The position numbers were made by a program, and so were the translations under genes. Shown piece by piece: positions 5,614-6,916 of a DNA stretch of 6,916 nt (positions are counted from its first letter, which is position 1; each line of letters starts with the position of its first letter). The notes beneath the pieces were generated by a model. The model was not told the DNA's origin. It saw nothing but the letters and a program-made list of their open reading frames with translations, and ran no database searches. The DNA comes from Dokdonella_A sp038237055 (GTDB taxonomy: Bacteria > Pseudomonadota > Gammaproteobacteria > Xanthomonadales > Rhodanobacteraceae): NCBI GenBank assembly GCA_038237055.1, contig JBBRZD010000183.1, positions 1 through 6,916 on the forward strand, given 5' to 3'.

Positions 5614-6081
5614 ATGCCGCATTACGAAGGCGACCTGCGTGCCACCGATGGTGTCCGCTTCGCGATCCTCGCCAGTCGCTGGAACCCACGCATCACCGAT
5701 GCCCTAGTCGCCGGCGCGCGCAAGGCATTTGCGGACAATGGCGTGGCCGAAGACGTGATCGACGTGATCCGCGTCCCGGGGGCATGGGAATTGCCAATGG
5801 CCGCCGCGCGCATCGCCGTGGCGGGTACACATGCGGCCATTGTCGCGCTGGGCTGCGTCGTGCGCGGGGATACGCGTCATTACGAGCAGATCGCGGATGG
5901 ATGTTCCAACGGCCTGATGCGTGTGTCGTTGGATCATGGCATTCCGGTCTGCAACGGCGTACTCGCGGTGGAGGCCCACGAGGACGCGCTCAAGCGCGCC
6001 GGCGGCAGCCACGGCAACAAGGGCGAGGAAGCCGCGCTGGTCGCGATCGAGATGGCGCACTTGCTGGAGCAATTGCCATGA
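5614..6081 (+). CDS. ribH: 6,7-dimethyl-8-ribityllumazine synthase
   Basis: RibH condenses the RibD-derived pyrimidine (after dephosphorylation) with the RibB product to form the lumazine that RibE uses; the family forms pentamers or icosahedral shells. The 155-residue product, close to the 156 of E. coli RibH, shows SRWNPRI (21-27), VPGAWELP (54-61), ALGCVVRGDTRHYE (78-91) with catalytic His89, and RAGGSHGNKGEEAA (128-141). The residue before GVL, usually Phe (114 in E. coli), is Asn114 here. The ATG at 5614 was chosen because the product then begins MPHYEGDLR at the family's usual length. A GTG at 5551 overlaps the ribB stop as GTGA and would add 21 unmatched residues. Six C precede the ATG and no Shine-Dalgarno sequence is visible. 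The stop overlaps the nusB start by 4 nt. Confidence 0.95.
   Translation: MPHYEGDLRATDGVRFAILASRWNPRITDALVAGARKAFADNGVAEDVIDVIRVPGAWELPMAAARIAVAGTHAAIVALGCVVRGDTRHYEQIADGCSNGLMRVSLDHGIPVCNGVLAVEAHEDALKRAGGSHGNKGEEAALVAIEMAHLLEQLP
6066..6069 (+). promoter_or_regulatory. Ribosome binding site that fixes the nusB start
   Basis: GGAG lies 8 nt before the ATG at 6078, inside the end of ribH. It supports that start over the long open frame reaching back to 5784, which only shadows ribH. Confidence 0.6.
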
Positions 6082-6542
6082 AGCATCACCCGCGCAAGGA
6101 TGGAATCGACCCGGTCCAGCGCTCGCGTGCACGGCGTCGCGCGCTGCAGGCAGTGTATGCATGGCAGATGTCCGGGGGCGATGCCAACGGCGTGATCGCA
6201 CAATTCGCGCACGAGCAGGCGCACGAAGTCGCCGATCTCGAATACTTCGACGACCTCGTCCGTGGCGTCATCCGCCATGTGCGCGAACTGGATGCGGCGC
6301 TTGCCGGATTCATCGATCGCACCGTCGAGGAAGTCGACCAGATCGAGCGTGCCTCGCTGCGTATCGCTACCTATGAATTGCTGCATCGCCCCGACGTGCC
6401 GTATCGCGTGGTGATCAACGAAGCGATCGACAGCACCAAGCGTTTCGGCTCAGAGCATGGGCATACTTACGTCAATGGGGTGCTCGATCACGCAGCCGCG
6501 GATTGGCGCGCAGTGGAAGTCGGCGCCGCACGCTCAAGGTGA
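6078..6542 (+). CDS. nusB: Transcription antitermination factor NusB
   Basis: NusB binds boxA RNA together with NusE (ribosomal protein S10) and helps RNA polymerase read through rRNA operons. The 154-residue product is all-helical in character and matches the family: a basic N-terminal segment with RRRALQAVYAWQ (19-30), a middle part with YFDDLVRGVIRHVREL, then RASLRIATYELL (91-102), VPYRVVINEAIDSTKRFG (107-124) and the closing motif YVNGVLD (131-137). The length is slightly above the 139 residues of E. coli NusB because of longer N- and C-terminal ends. The start overlaps the ribH stop as ATGA, and the stop overlaps the thiL GTG by 4 nt. The ribH-nusB-thiL order is common in Proteobacteria. 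Confidence 0.96.
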   Translation: MKHHPRKDGIDPVQRSRARRRALQAVYAWQMSGGDANGVIAQFAHEQAHEVADLEYFDDLVRGVIRHVRELDAALAGFIDRTVEEVDQIERASLRIATYELLHRPDVPYRVVINEAIDSTKRFGSEHGHTYVNGVLDHAAADWRAVEVGAARSR

Positions 6543-6916
6543 GCAGTGAATTCGACCTGATCGCGCGCATCAAGGCACGCGCCGCGCTTGCGAATGGTGC
6601 GCGCGACGACGTCGTGCTGGGCATCGGCGATGATGCCGCGTTGCTGCGCCCGCGTGCAGGAGAGTTGCTGGTCGTGGCCACCGACACGTTGAATCTCGGC
6701 GTGCATTTTCCCGCCGGGACTGCGCCGAATGACCTGGGCAGGAAATCACTCGCGGTCAATTTGTCCGACCTGGCCGCGATGGGCGCGCAACCGGCGTGGT
6801 GCACGCTGTCGCTGTCGCTGCATGATGCCGACCCACGTTGGCTCGATGCTTTCCTGGATGGTTTCTTCGAACTCGCGTCGCAACACCAGGTTGCGCTGGT
6901 TGGTGGCGATACCACG
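6539..6916 (+). CDS. thiL: Thiamine-monophosphate kinase, N-terminal part (cut by window end)
   Basis: ThiL phosphorylates thiamine monophosphate with ATP to give the cofactor thiamine diphosphate. Only the first 126 codons are present and the frame is open to the last base. Visible motifs are EFDLIARI (4-11), GIGDDAALL (28-36), TDTLNLGVHF (48-57), DLGRKSLAVNLSDLAAMGA (65-83) and GGDTT (122-126), which provide the Mg- and nucleotide-binding aspartates of the AIR synthase-like fold. The full family length is about 320 residues. The start is GTG at 6539, overlapping the nusB stop as GTGA; no other in-frame start lies close by, and it puts EFDLIAR at the expected distance from the N-terminus. 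There is no well-placed Shine-Dalgarno sequence (AAGG abuts the GTG), so reinitiation after nusB is likely. Confidence 0.94.
   Translation, partial: MSSEFDLIARIKARAALANGARDDVVLGIGDDAALLRPRAGELLVVATDTLNLGVHFPAGTAPNDLGRKSLAVNLSDLAAMGAQPAWCTLSLSLHDADPRWLDAFLDGFFELASQHQVALVGGDTT

Noticed and set aside
5784..6077. N-terminally extended NusB reading back to 5784
   Set aside because: The extension is Arg/Gly-rich shadow of ribH; the ATG at 6078 has GGAG and begins the NusB-like sequence.

Overview
The window is a GC-rich bacterial chromosomal segment with nine genes, all on the + strand and packed almost without gaps. The gene content, a GlyA beginning MFPR, the RibH features (start MPHYEGDLR, motif NGVLAVE) and the RibB with a dead GTP cyclohydrolase domain together suggest a gammaproteobacterium of the order Lysobacterales/Xanthomonadales. 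That placement is an inference from remembered family sequences, not from a search.

Layout: positions 1-111 are a non-coding leader with two short inverted repeats, a possible -10 element and a good ribosome binding site. Then follow glyA (serine hydroxymethyltransferase), nrdR (repressor of ribonucleotide reductase genes), ribD (deaminase/reductase), a class I SAM-dependent methyltransferase of unknown substrate, ribE (riboflavin synthase), ribB (dihydroxybutanone phosphate synthase with a degenerate RibA-like tail), ribH (lumazine synthase), nusB (antitermination factor) and the first 126 codons of thiL (thiamine-phosphate kinase), which runs off the window end.

Junctions from glyA onward are: 18-nt gap, 1-nt gap, 4-nt overlap, 1-nt overlap, 4-nt overlap, 59-nt gap, 4-nt overlap, 4-nt overlap. 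This points to one operon with extensive translational coupling. The 59-nt gap before ribH is the only break large enough for an internal promoter, and it carries the same 10-base motif (one mismatch) as the glyA leader.

Function: RibD, RibB, RibH and RibE cover riboflavin synthesis except for GTP cyclohydrolase II and the dephosphorylation step. The RibA-like domain of RibB has lost all three zinc cysteines, so a separate ribA must exist elsewhere if the pathway is complete. NusB and ThiL are frequent neighbours of ribH. GlyA (one-carbon units) and NrdR (dNTP supply) form a nucleotide-related front end.

No mobile element, CRISPR array, RNA gene, riboswitch or pseudogene was seen. The window is mostly conserved housekeeping DNA. 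The least explained item is the methyltransferase embedded in the riboflavin genes.
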